Shown here: one piece after another, positions 54,559 through 63,756 of the stretch
Position numbering within the stretch: position 1 is the first letter of the stretch
Layout: each line of letters begins with the position of its first letter
Source: Parietichytrium sp. I65-24A
Taxonomy: Eukaryota; Sar; Bigyra; Thraustochytrida; Thraustochytriidae
Length of the DNA: 64,000 bases
Assembly (NCBI GenBank): GCA_012862575.1
Contig: BLSF01000049.1
Location: 62,001 to 126,000, forward strand
Direction of reading: 5' to 3'
Program-made: the position numbers and the translations under genes
The notes under the pieces: model-generated
What the model was told of the DNA's origin: nothing
The model's input: only the letters and a program-made list of their open reading frames with translations
Databases searched by the model: none

Positions 54559-55629
54559 ATGGCCGAGGACCCCAGCGCGCCGCTGCTGGCCGAGGCTTTG
54601 GAGCTGCTGGAGCGCGCCAAGAGCGTCTCGCAATGTCTCGAGGCCGACCTGGCCGGCGCCAACGCCGCCTTGGACGCCGAGCGCGAGAAGCAGGCGCGCA
54701 TGGAGCGCCAAGCCGCGCAGGAACGCTCGCAATGCCACCGCCAAGTGTGCGCGTTGGCCCGTGCTCTGGAGCAAGCGAGCCGCATCTCCCTGGGTGGTTT
54801 CGCGAACTCGACTGGATTTGCCAAGATTGCAGGCACTGCCAAGTTGGCCGAGTCGGAGGGGCTGGAAGACTCGGGCGAAATGGTCCGGTGGATGTTCGAC
54901 GATGAGCACGAGGCCACGAGCTCAATGCTGCGTCGGCTGAATGAGGTGGCGAAACGTGCGCTGGCGCAGAACACACGCAAGCTCCGCGGCGCGGCGGAAC
55001 TGGCCGCGTCCAATGCCGGCGCCACGGCCAAGCGTCTGGCCAACCTGGAGAGCGTTCTGGCAGCCTGCCGCAAGCGGGCTGCGATGGCGGACAAGCTGGA
55101 GCTGGACAACCACGCGCTCGTGGCGGAGGTCGCGCAGCATAGGAGACGCAAGCAGGCCCTTGAGGAGGCCCTGCAGGAACAGCAGGAATCGAGCGCCAAG
55201 CAGCGCGAGGAGATGCTCGCGGTGTTCGAGTTCACCAAAGCCAGCATGCGGAAGAGCAGGGAAGCGTTCGAGGCGAGTCTCGCGCAAGCCAAGGAAGATG
55301 CGCTGGGCGAGTTAGAGAGCCACAAAGCCGACGCGAGGGAGAAGAAAGCCGAATGTCAGCGCCTCGAGCGGGAGCTGGAGAGGTGCAGAGTCAGCAGAAA
55401 CACGCTCAAGGAGGAGCTTTCCTCTGCGCAGTCGGGGTTGGCCAAGGCGCATGAGCAAGTCGCTGCCATGGAGGCTCAAGCGGAGGCTCTTCGGCGGGAG
55501 AAAGCTCACGCAGAGGAAAGCGCGGCCAAAGCTATCAAGGGCCTGCAGAGGGCGCAGGAACATGACAAAATAATCTACAACGTGAGACATGCAATCGAAG
55601 AAATACGGAATGAGCGGCGCTTCGTGTGA
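54559..55629 (+). CDS. Coiled-coil protein
   Basis: 356 residues from the ATG at 54559 (MAEDPSAPLLAEALELLERA); the upstream in-frame start is GTG. It is almost wholly alpha-helical with heptad periodicity in two blocks, about residues 8-75 and 135-345, separated by a Gly/Ser segment (GGFANSTGFAKIAGTAKLAE). Ala, Glu, Arg and Lys dominate. The C-terminus (YNVRHAIEEIRNERRFV) is basic. There is no signal peptide, membrane helix or enzyme motif. Such proteins often occur in cytoskeleton, centriole/axoneme or Golgi tethers, but I cannot assign one. Strong GC-ending codon preference. Converges with the acidic gene downstream. Confidence 0.7.
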   Translation: MAEDPSAPLLAEALELLERAKSVSQCLEADLAGANAALDAEREKQARMERQAAQERSQCHRQVCALARALEQASRISLGGFANSTGFAKIAGTAKLAESEGLEDSGEMVRWMFDDEHEATSSMLRRLNEVAKRALAQNTRKLRGAAELAASNAGATAKRLANLESVLAACRKRAAMADKLELDNHALVAEVAQHRRRKQALEEALQEQQESSAKQREEMLAVFEFTKASMRKSREAFEASLAQAKEDALGELESHKADAREKKAECQRLERELERCRVSRNTLKEELSSAQSGLAKAHEQVAAMEAQAEALRREKAHAEESAAKAIKGLQRAQEHDKIIYNVRHAIEEIRNERRFV

Positions 55630-55996
55630 GACCTGTTTTGAGCTTTTGACTGTGGTGTGTATGCTCCATTATTACTTCCTTCCATCTTTTTCGTGCTTCT
55701 TATCAAATTCACTTCTGTACTCGTTTGTTTCGTGCTCTTCCCTTCCATACCGTTGCTCAGGAGCTGCAAGATGTCAATGCATTTGGAAACTCAAGAGAAG
55801 AACCACGGTCGCTCTTTGCGTTACGTGATTTCGTTCAGGTTTAGGAAAAAAAAAGAGAGAGAAGCCCCCGTCTGCGCCAGATGAAATAATCTGGGAACGT
55901 CGGAGACATTTCGCTTCTTTCTTTATCTTTCTGCTTGCTTTAAAACTCTATTACAGAGCCGCTTTCACAAATAAGCAGCCTCCTGACCGTCTTTGA

Positions 55997-57151
55997 CTAG
56001 TCCGAGATGTCCACAATCTCCACAACCTTCACACTCTCGATTCCGAGTGACAGCTCGCGCGCCACGGAAGAAGTGGTCTTGCTGGCGGTCATTGAAAACT
56101 CTTGGCGCGAAGATATTTTCGGGGTGTTTAAGAACTCGGCACTCTCGCCAATCTCGTTCACTGGCACGCGAAATGACGTCGCTTCTGCCTCCAACGTTGG
56201 GCTCTGGCCACCAAAAGCGTACATGAAATTCGGGCTCCTGATGGGGTTTGCAGGGCTGGAGCAAATCGAGGAAACTCGACCACGTGCTGTCTGCTCTTCG
56301 TCGAGTAAGTCGTTCTGGGTGTGCACAGAGGCCTCTTCTAGGCCATCATCGCGATCATCCACGTCAGTGTCAGATTCCAAGTTTTTGTGATGATTCTCCT
56401 CGACCTCATCTACTTGTTCCTTGTCTTCATTCATCTCTTCGATGCCTCGCTCATCACCGTAAGAAGAAGAAGAAGAAGAAGAAGAAGACGACGACGACGA
56501 CGAACTCTTGCCACCATGAACTACAAAGTGTCCTTCTCCAACCTTTTCAGTAAAAGTCTCCACACGGCTCCTCGCAATCTCGGCCAAAGCTTCTGCGTCC
56601 ACTTTGGCCTCGTCTGTGTCTTCGAGTTTGTAATCTTCCGCGGCCATAATTTCCTGCTCAGCAGCTTCAGCAACACTGGAGTAGGGGTTCTCTTCCATCG
56701 CAGCCGAGTTCTCTGAGGAGAGTTCGGGCTTCTGCATCTTGATTGCGGTTTCTGCAACATTGCCGCGCTCTTCGATCCCAGATTCGGGACTCACTTCCAT
56801 CAGGACTGAGTTCTCCGCTGCGGATTCGAGCTTCTGCCTCTTGTTTGGTGTTGCTGAGGTTTCGGAAACATCCAAGCGCTCTTCAGTCTCATTCTCAGTA
56901 CCAGCTCCTCGCACAAGCTCAGTCTCTCCTTCGGTTTCCACCTGCTCGCGCTTGCGCTTCCCCAGCAATCGGACCTTTTCCACGATGGCCCCGGCCGCTT
57001 TCGTAGTGAGCTTTGCAGTCACGAGAGCAGCCACTGCCGGTACCACGCACATCACCGCTTGAGGCAACAGTTCTCTAAACTCCGGTGGCACGCTCTGATT
57101 CACGTTCGAATTATACACCGCCCTCAGCATCTCCTTCACCACAGACTCCAT
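55997..57151 (-). CDS. Acidic, low-complexity putative nuclear protein
   Basis: 384 residues. The N-terminal 60 residues include a hydrophobic stretch (QAVMCVVPAVAALVTAKLTT), which could be a membrane or buried helix. A basic KRKREQ follows (near 65), a candidate nuclear signal. An internally repetitive Glu/Ser region comes next (ENSVLMEVSPES and ENSAAMEENPYS), then a 16-residue Ser run (about 215-230) coded by TCT/TCG triplets. An acidic stretch and a C-terminus VKVVEIVDISD complete it. That end fits a SUMO-interacting motif (hydrophobic core flanked by acidic residues). The family is not recognised. An 8-bp GATTGATA triplicate lies about 105 bp upstream. Confidence 0.6.
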   Translation of the reverse strand: MESVVKEMLRAVYNSNVNQSVPPEFRELLPQAVMCVVPAVAALVTAKLTTKAAGAIVEKVRLLGKRKREQVETEGETELVRGAGTENETEERLDVSETSATPNKRQKLESAAENSVLMEVSPESGIEERGNVAETAIKMQKPELSSENSAAMEENPYSSVAEAAEQEIMAAEDYKLEDTDEAKVDAEALAEIARSRVETFTEKVGEGHFVVHGGKSSSSSSSSSSSSSSSYGDERGIEEMNEDKEQVDEVEENHHKNLESDTDVDDRDDGLEEASVHTQNDLLDEEQTARGRVSSICSSPANPIRSPNFMYAFGGQSPTLEAEATSFRVPVNEIGESAEFLNTPKISSRQEFSMTASKTTSSVARELSLGIESVKVVEIVDISD

Positions 57152-58079
57152 CTCCCTTCAGTGTCGCACCCGCAACTCCACTCACTCCGCAAGCTCAACA
57201 GCGACCAGCTCTCCGTGTCGCGCTCCGAGATATTGTCCAGCACCAAGAGAGAGAAAGATTGATAGATTGATAGATTGATAGATGCCTTGTTCGTCCCTTT
57301 GCTTGCTTGCTTGCTTGCTTCGATTTCAGATTTTCAGATTTCCGGTTTCAGATGTAAGATTTCAGATTTGCGATGGCCTGTCCCAGCTGTCTACTCGCGA
57401 CGCGACTGCGCTCTATGTGTGGTACTGAGTACGTTCACCTCGTTGACCGCGGAGAACTTGGTCTGCTTGTGCTTGGCTTGCTCAACTTACTCACCACCTT
57501 CTCTGTCTCTGTCTCTGTCTGTCTCTCTCTCTCCCTATCTATCTATCTGTCCATCTATCTGTCTATCTATCTGTCTCTCCGTTTCACTATGTTTCACTCT
57601 CTGTTTGGAAGGAGAACTCGTCTTCCTCTCACAACTTTCCCCCAACTTTTTACATCTTTTTACGCATATTCTCGCCCGGTCTACTTATGGTTCCTGATAG
57701 ATAAGCTCTACCTTCTTACTAAGTGCTATGACCGGGTCTAACGTAGGAGGTGGGTGTTTGGTTGTGTGGGAGGGAGGGATAGTGCTCAGGTACGAGGTGC
57801 TATCGTTGGAAGTAGAAACGGTGAGTTCTTGGATGTAGAAGTGATTAGGGACGCGAGTAAGGAAAGCAAGAGAAAGTGCTGTCAGTTGCGGAGATAGCCA
57901 ACTCTTAATGCGGATAGGCGCCCGGACCCTATCGAAAGAATAGATACTTCGCTAAGGTGAAGCGAAGATTTTTCTTCGTTTGTCCATTGGACAATGAATG
58001 AAGTGAATGTTCAGAAATTCAGAAATCAGAACCAGTGACTGTGAAAACACAACTCCATTTGCAGAGTGAAGCGAGTGTC
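57152..58079. other. Spacer with CT microsatellite
   Basis: Contains the GATTGATA array (57257-57280), TTTCAGAT repeats (about 57325-57370), a CT/CTAT microsatellite (about 57499-57590) and a CTAG-poor purine-rich stretch to about 57960. No gene seen. Confidence 0.5.
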
Positions 58080-58295
58080 TGATATTTTTACGCATGCAAG
58101 CGATGACTGCCGCTCTTGACAAAGCGCTCGCGACTCAGAAGAAAGCTTGTCGCAGAAGAAGAAGAAGAAGAAGAAGAAGACTAGCCGAAGCATCGACCTG
58201 CAGTGTTCTCACATGATCCACAAGCAGCTTGAGGAAATTGCGCCTTATCAGCGTTTAAAAGGAACGTTCAAGCGAGAGCTTTCGAGAAAATGTTT
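58080..58295 (+). repeat. Module X, copy 1 (ends at N)
   Basis: Contains an (AGA)n run followed by a segment repeated at 59169-59310. On the plus strand, in a frame shifted by the triplet run, it encodes KKTSRSIDLQCS, MIHKQLEEIAPYQRLKG and FKRELSRKC. It ends at the N at 58296, where module B begins abruptly. Probably part of a repeated gene. Confidence 0.6.
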
Positions 58296-58296
58296 N
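58296..58296. other. Single N joining module X to module B
   Basis: The sequence switches from TCGAGAAAATGTTT (module X) to GATTGACGGTGCGTCGCGAT (module B) at one ambiguous base. In the other copy, module X continues past this point (59300 on). This is therefore a join of unknown true distance. Confidence 0.8.
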
Positions 58297-58970
58297 GATT
58301 GACGGTGCGTCGCGATATGAAGTGGCCTCGGCCAGTGGCTGTAGCTGTGGCGCTGCGAGCATTTGACTCTAACTCGTTGGTCTGTCCTTTTCTTATGGTA
58401 TTTCACTTTCGGTACTAGAGTGCGCGCTGTGGCACCGTGAGTCTGAAATTGGGCATAACATTCGGATGTTCGAGAGCAGGTCGTTTTCGCGCCTTACGTC
58501 GGGACGCCAATCGACGAGATTCACTCTGGCACCTCGCGATATAGAGTTTTGAGCGAAACAAAACCCTCCAAACATTCACCAAGTCTGAAGTTGCTGCACT
58601 TCAGATGTACGCATCTACTTGCTGAAGGACCGCCGTGTCGTACCGCCGCTCGTTATCGTTGTAATCAAAATACAGTTGCCGAGTACACGTCTACATCATA
58701 GGTCGAAGGTTTTTCAGGTTAACCCTTCTTCTGGTTCCAGACTCGACTGGCTCGACTTGCTACTTTCCTTTTCGAGCTTGTTTACTACGAAAGGTTGTAT
58801 ACTCTCGATGCCGTGTCGATAGCCTGAAGAAAGTAGCGCTTGCCAAACGATCCACGATCTCGTTGAAGTAGCAGTCCAATCCGATGCTTTGCGGCTTGTC
58901 TTGAAGACAAATGACAGTGGGACCTCTCCTTGGGAGCTCGGATGATGCTAGCTTTGCCATTGTTGTTTCC
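58297..58970 (-). repeat. Module B, copy at 58.3-59.0 kb
   Basis: Nearly identical to 60990-61680. On the minus strand it keeps VICLQDKPQSIGLDCYFNE and, in a shifted frame, GKRYFLQAID; the frame is not intact. It is more degraded than the left copy at 6666-7486. Confidence 0.7.
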
Positions 58971-59167
58971 GCTCAAACTGCACTGAGCTCTGCGCTGGAC
59001 AGCTCAGATTCAGATGAGGACTGGACATCCTCCTACGATGACTCCAGATCCGCAGAGACCAGGAACCCACACTGTGCATTTCCCACTCCGGAAGACATTC
59101 AAGAGGACTCAAAACGTCGTCAGAATTTAGATAAAATCAGAACAGTTCATCCTCAAACGAACGCGCT
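58971..59167 (+). repeat. Module Y, copy 1
   Basis: Begins CTGAGCTCTGCGCTGG and encodes on the plus strand SSALDSSDSDEDWTSSYDDS, RNPHCAFPTPEDIQEDSK and LDKIRTVHPQTNA. A second copy lies at 61864-62010, there lacking about 45 bp of the DWTSSYDDS part. The acidic Ser/Asp composition looks like coding sequence. It ends at the N at 59168. Confidence 0.6.
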
Positions 59168-59168
59168 N
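59168..59168. other. Single N joining module Y to module X
   Basis: The Y copy at 61.9-62.0 kb continues as GCGTTCATTGTTCC, whereas here GCGCT is followed by N and the start of module X. The N therefore marks another join between repeat pieces. Confidence 0.8.
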
Positions 59169-59414
59169 AAGAAGAAGACTAGCCGAAGCATCGACCTGCA
59201 GTGTTCTGACATGATCCACAAGCAGCTTGAGGAAATTGCGCCTTATCAGCGTTTAAAAGGAATGTTCAAGCGAGAGCTTTCGAGAAAATGTTTGTTTCCC
59301 TTATGGCACAGTGTTCGAGCAGCTGCAATCTTTCCAAAGCAGATAATGACAACGACAAGAATCACAATAGCCTCTCCAGTGTGGCGCCCCATCTATGGCA
59401 GCGTGGTTTTATAG
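59169..59414 (+). repeat. Module X, copy 2, with downstream continuation
   Basis: Repeats the KKTSRSIDLQCSDMIHKQ and EEIAPYQRLKGMFKRELSRK coding segment of 58150-58295. It continues with LFPLWHSVRAAAIFPKQIM to a TAG at about 59414. The protein family is not recognised. Together with module Y it reads as one plus-strand frame across the N, but that continuity rests on the uncertain join. Confidence 0.5.
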
Positions 59415-59689
59415 AGCACTCGCCCTGAATTTACTGACATTCGCTACGCTACTCTTCAGATTTTCGTCACTAACTTATCGAAACACTTGGAGACTACCGG
59501 TACTTTATTATCGCGTTTCACGTTCTTCTGCGGAATACTAGTAGTCACGGCCCATTTCCTCTCTCTATTAGTGCCTTTCAAAAGAACCCGGTGAAGAACC
59601 AGGAACCGGCCTCGCTGCCAATTACTGAAAAATCAATTCACAGTCAGTTATAAGCGGCTCTTTGGACTCCCTGAAAAACAGCAGTAGTG

Positions 59690-60372
59690 TTTTGTTTTGT
59701 TTTCGTTCAAACGAATACTGAATAATATTAACAGCGAAATCAGTAAATGGAGTTGTTTGGACTGTGCAAAGGAAGGAACACAACCTGGGAACAAATTGGG
59801 TAACGACAGAATAAGTCCAAGTCGAGTCAGTCGAATCTTGACAAGTTTGATACAAGGATGAGGACTCTGTGTCGCTGTCTGGACGCATGGCCAATGTCAC
59901 GCCATGAATGGAACCAGAAGGAAGAGGGCAGGTTTGCCATGTTTGTAGTACCATTTCTGTCCAGACGAAACCTTGAATACCTAGGATCTGCCGCCACATA
60001 GAAACACTTAAAAAGCCAATCCAAAGCCCAAACTGCTCCAGGAGCTCCGTCATGAGCCATAGCTTCTGAAGAAAATACAAACAGCGTTCTATCAGCTGCG
60101 CCTGGAGCCACTTAACTTTGTGTTCCAAACTCTTTTCTTTGCTACCACATATGCACTACATGAGCCTGAGATGCAGGATCTAATTCTACAAATCTACAAA
60201 GCGAGAGAGAATGAGCTCTTGGGCGTGAGATGGGTGCAGACCGTCGCTCTCAACGCCACATCCGGTCCAGAAGACGTCGAAGGCGTGTCCAGTGGATGGC
60301 AACGCTCACCCACGTTTGAGAATTTGGAAATAATGTGAAGCGATTTCGATTGACGGTGCGTCGCGATATGAA
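59690..60372 (-). repeat. Modules A and B contiguous, copy 1
   Basis: Module A (59690 to about 60145) runs straight into the first 220 bp of module B, through ACCACATATGCACTACATGAGCC. Minus-strand peptides include LWIGFLSVSMWRQILG and HGVTLAMRPDSD. It is cut at the N at 60373, after which module A starts again. Confidence 0.75.
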
Positions 60373-60373
60373 N
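60373..60373. other. Single N joining two A-B copies
   Basis: After GTGCGTCGCGATATGAA the sequence jumps back to GTTAACAGCGAAATCAG of module A. The two A-B segments on either side are almost identical, so this may be a true tandem duplication or two alleles placed in series. Confidence 0.8.
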
Positions 60374-61680
60374 GTTAACAGCGAAATCAGTAAATGGAGT
60401 TGTTTGGACTGTGCAAAGGAAGGAACACAACCTGGGAACAAATTGGGTAACGACAGAATAAGCCCAAGTCGAGTCAGTCGAATCTTGACAAGTTTGATAC
60501 AAGGATGAGGACTCTGTGTCGCTGTCTGGACGCATGGCCAATGTCACGCCATGAATGGAACCAGAAGGAAGAGGGCAGGTTTGCCATGTTTGTAGTACTA
60601 TTTCTGTCCAGACGAAACCTTGAAGACCTAGGATCTGCCGCCACATAGAAACACTTAAAAAGCCAATCCAAAGCCCAAACTGCTCCCAAAGCTCCGTCAT
60701 GAGCCATAGCTTCTAAAGAAAATACAAACAGCGTTCTATCAGCTGCGCCTGGAGCCACTTAACTTTGTGTTCCAAACTCTTTTCTTTGCTACCACATATA
60801 CACTACATGAGCCTGAGATGCAGGATCTAATTCTACAATTCTACAAAGCGAGAGAGAATGAGATCTTGGGCGTGAGATGGGTGCAGACCGTCGCTCTCAA
60901 CGCCACATCCGGTCCAGAAGACGTCGAAGGCGTGTCCAGTGGATGGCAACGCTCACCCACGTTTGAGAATTTGGATAAAATGTGAAGCGAATTGGATTGA
61001 CGGTGCGTCGCGATATGAAGTGGCCTCGGCCAGTGGCTGTAGCTGTGGCGCTGCGAGCATTTGATTCTAACTCGTTGGTCTATTTTTTCTAATGGTATTT
61101 CACTTTCGGTACTAGAGTGCGCGCCGTGGCACCGGCGGGTCTGAAATTGGGCATAACTTTCGGATGTTCGAGAGCAGGTCATTTTCGCGCCTTACGTCGG
61201 GACGCCAATCGACGAGATTCGCTCTGGCACCTTGCGATATAGAGTTTCAAGCGAAACAGAACCCTCCAAACATTCACCAAGTCTGAAGTTGTTGCACTTC
61301 AGATGTACGCATCTACTTGCTGAAGGACAGCCGTGTCGTACCGCCGCTCGTTATCGTTGTAATTAAAATACAGTTGCCGAGTACACGTCTACATCATAGG
61401 TCGAAGGTTTTTCAGGTTTACCCTTCTTCTGGTTCCAGACTCGACTGGCTCGACTTGCTACTTTCCTTTTCGAGCTTGTTTACTACCAAAGGTTGTATAC
61501 TCTCGATGCCGTGTCGATAGCCTGAAGAAAGTAGTGCTTGCCAAACGGTTCACGATCTCGTTGAAATAGCAGTGCGATCCGATGCTTTGCGGCTTGTCTT
61601 GAAGACAAATGACAATGGGACCTCTCCTTGGGAGCTCGGCTGATGCTAGCTTTGCCATTGTTGTTTCCGCTCAAGCTGCA
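60374..61680 (-). repeat. Modules A and B contiguous, copy 2 (longest)
   Basis: The fullest uninterrupted A-B unit: A from 60374 to about 60795 through ACCACATATACACTACATGAGCC into B, which ends near 61680. Almost identical to 59727-60372 in its first part and to 58297-58970 in its last part. Reading frames on the minus strand are broken, so this copy is decayed. Confidence 0.75.
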
Positions 61681-61684
61681 CTGA

Positions 61685-61863
61685 CTACATTGGAGTACGT
61701 GTGACTTTGAGACCGGTTTGGTGAAAACGTTTCGTTGTACCTTGCTATACTTTGTCGGACTTGGTGGCTGACGATCTCATGTTTTATTGAATGAATCGGA
61801 TCTGACCAACTCGCTCGATTTAACCCAACTTACAGTCTTTCGGGCAGCAATATACGAGTGGAC
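61685..61863. mobile_element. Candidate 185-bp insertion with 6-bp target duplication
   Basis: Comparison with 58965-58985 shows an extra 185 bp here (one duplicated CACTGA included), between CTGCACTGA and CACTGAGCTCTGCG. The word CACTGA occurs at both edges (61679-61684 and 61864-61869) but only once in the empty copy. That is the signature of a short insertion with target-site duplication. The inserted stretch shows no clear terminal inverted repeat, poly-A tail or coding frame. It may be a MITE- or SINE-like element, or a DNA patch from repair. Confidence 0.45.
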
Positions 61864-62010
61864 CACTGAGCTCTGCGCTGGACAGCTCAGATTCAGATGA
61901 GGAACCCACACTGTGCATTTCCCGCTCCGGAAGACATTCAAGAGGACTCAAAATGTCGTCAGAATTTAGATAAAATCAGAAATTCAGTTCATCCTCAAAC
62001 GAACGCGTTC
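61864..62010 (+). repeat. Module Y, copy 2
   Basis: Similar to 58971-59160 but lacking about 45 bp after CAGATTCAGATGAGGA, and with a small duplication (ATTCAG) near 61981. It runs into unique sequence, (A)nGG repeats (about 62034-62062) and a CT microsatellite (about 62150-62172) before the HIRIP3-like gene. Confidence 0.6.
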
Positions 62011-62225
62011 ATTGTTCCCCAGCCCAGAAACACAAAAAGGAAAAAAAGGAAAAAAGGAAAAACATCGTGGGTAGCCTCGCGCTACTCAAAACCTTACCAA
62101 CCCCCAACCCATTTCAAACTCTCACTTTTTCAAAACTCCTTCTCTTTCTCATTCTCTCTCTCTCTCTCTCTGCGAGTATACTCGGCGACGTTGTCGGTGT
62201 ATGTCGGTGTCCTCGCAGACCCTAA

Positions 62226-63317
62226 ATGGACAGCGATGCCTTACGCGGGGCAGTGGTGCGCGCCGTAAGCAGCATCAAAGACCTGGCGTCCGTCAAGCTG
62301 TCGGATCTGCGGCGGTCGGTGGCAGAGGATCTGGGCGTGGAGGATGTTGAGCTCAAAGCGTCCGCGCTCTTCAAGGAGATGGTCGGCGAGACGTTGCAGC
62401 AGCGCACGGGCGAAGAGATCCTCAGCGCCAAGAAAAAGAAGCAGGGAATGAGGCCCTCGAAAGCGCGGGACGATGACGATGATGAAGAGGATGACGATGA
62501 GGATGACGAGGATGATGATGATGATGATGAAGATGATGATGATGATGGGGCGGCCGTTAAGAAGAACAGGAAATCGGGGCAGAAGAGGACTAGCAAAGAC
62601 GGTGGGAAGAAGAAAGCGTCTTCCAAGGAGCTGCGTGCTTTGCAAAAGTTCGTGACTGCCGTGGGAGTAGGTCCTGCCATTTATAGGGGAATGCCTGCAG
62701 ACCCAGCCAAGCGCGCGGCCCAACTATCGGAGAAGCTCAAAACGGAATTGGGGTTCAAATTCAAAGGGCTCGTGCCGACTCCGCAGGAACTCGCCTCCGC
62801 CAAGCGCAAGTACGAGAAGGCCAAGGACATGGAAGGCATCGACACCAGCAACATCATTGACGAGGTTCAAGATAGACCCCGCCGAAGGGCCGCTGCCAAA
62901 GTGTCCTCCTACAAACCACCTAGCGACAGCGAGGAATCCGACGCCGAGGGAGAAGTTTCGGCAACTGGCGATTTGCCAGAAGGCAACGAAGACGGTAGCG
63001 AGGACGAAGATGAGCAAGACGAGGAGAGCGAGTTCGAAGCCGAGAGCGACGTTGAGGTGGACGCCCCAAGCGACGATGGCGAAGAGGACGAGGAGTCTTT
63101 CGATGACGCCGAAGACAGCGACGATGAAGAGAAGCCTGGCCGTAAGAGAAAGAAGAGCCCAGTAAAAAAGAACAAGGCACCTGCGAAGAAAACAAAGAAG
63201 GCGAAGAAGGAGCCAACTCCAAGCTCAAGGAAAAAGGTCGCAGCACCTCCCAAAAAGGCGAAGAAGATTAAAAAAAAGGTTTTGTCCAGTAGTGAAGAGG
63301 AGGAAGGCGACTTTTAG
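62226..63317 (+). CDS. HIRIP3/CHZ-like histone chaperone
   Basis: 363 residues. Residues about 1-55 (VSSIKDLASVKLSDLRRSVAE) fit a DEK-C-type helical module. An Asp/Glu run coded by GAT/GAC triplets (about 80-108) follows, then a basic patch. The folded core (about 130-215: ELRALQKFVTAVGVGPAIYR, LKTELGFKFKGLVPTPQELA, MEGIDTSNII) matches the HIRIP3 C-terminal helical module, ending in the characteristic D-x-SNII. A long acidic Ser/Asp/Glu segment and a Lys/Pro/Ala-rich tail with nuclear-signal-like clusters (GRKRKKSPVKK) complete the chain. HIRIP3 binds histones H2A/H2B and HIRA. The CHZ motif in family members contacts H2A.Z. Nuclear location expected. Single exon; converges with the gene at the right edge. 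Confidence 0.8.
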   Translation: MDSDALRGAVVRAVSSIKDLASVKLSDLRRSVAEDLGVEDVELKASALFKEMVGETLQQRTGEEILSAKKKKQGMRPSKARDDDDDEEDDDEDDEDDDDDDEDDDDDGAAVKKNRKSGQKRTSKDGGKKKASSKELRALQKFVTAVGVGPAIYRGMPADPAKRAAQLSEKLKTELGFKFKGLVPTPQELASAKRKYEKAKDMEGIDTSNIIDEVQDRPRRRAAAKVSSYKPPSDSEESDAEGEVSATGDLPEGNEDGSEDEDEQDEESEFEAESDVEVDAPSDDGEEDEESFDDAEDSDDEEKPGRKRKKSPVKKNKAPAKKTKKAKKEPTPSSRKKVAAPPKKAKKIKKKVLSSSEEEEGDF

Positions 63318-63756
63318 AATGACACGAATGGAGTATAATTTCGTTGCGGTGACCTCCTTCGCGACACTAGCCCTAAGTGCTTTAAACTTCGGAAGAGAGT
63401 GACGGTTTCCTTTTTCTCCTACAATTGGAAGCGAACACCACTCATCATGCCTGGCCTTCTCGGAAGATCTCGCAATTCAGCTCACTTAGGCCACCTGTAC
63501 ACGACACAGAAAAATACAGCACTGATTTGTTTTCTATTTACTCACATTTAGCCACTATCTGAAGAGCAAGAGCGCAAGATTCCAGTATACTATATGCAGT
63601 TCCATCAGAGCCAACGCTTGCTGTGATGGGGCCGGATGGGCGGAAGCTCTTTCGTATTTAAAACAAGAAAAGTTCAAGCATTTCTATGCACAATCCGCCC
63701 AGACTTGAACCCATGCGCTCGCTCTTTGCCCAAAATCCAAAAAGCGTTCAAACATA
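63318..63756. other. Tail-to-tail spacer
   Basis: About 440 bp between two convergent stop codons, AT-rich, with no recognisable gene. It must contain both 3' ends. Confidence 0.5.

Noticed and set aside
56461-56510. (GAA)n/(GAC)n run as an intergenic microsatellite
   Set aside because: It lies in frame within the acidic protein and encodes its Ser run on the minus strand.
58911-59414. A single 167-residue plus-strand protein across the N at 59168
   Set aside because: The frame crosses an assembly join between two repeat modules, so it is described as separate modules instead.
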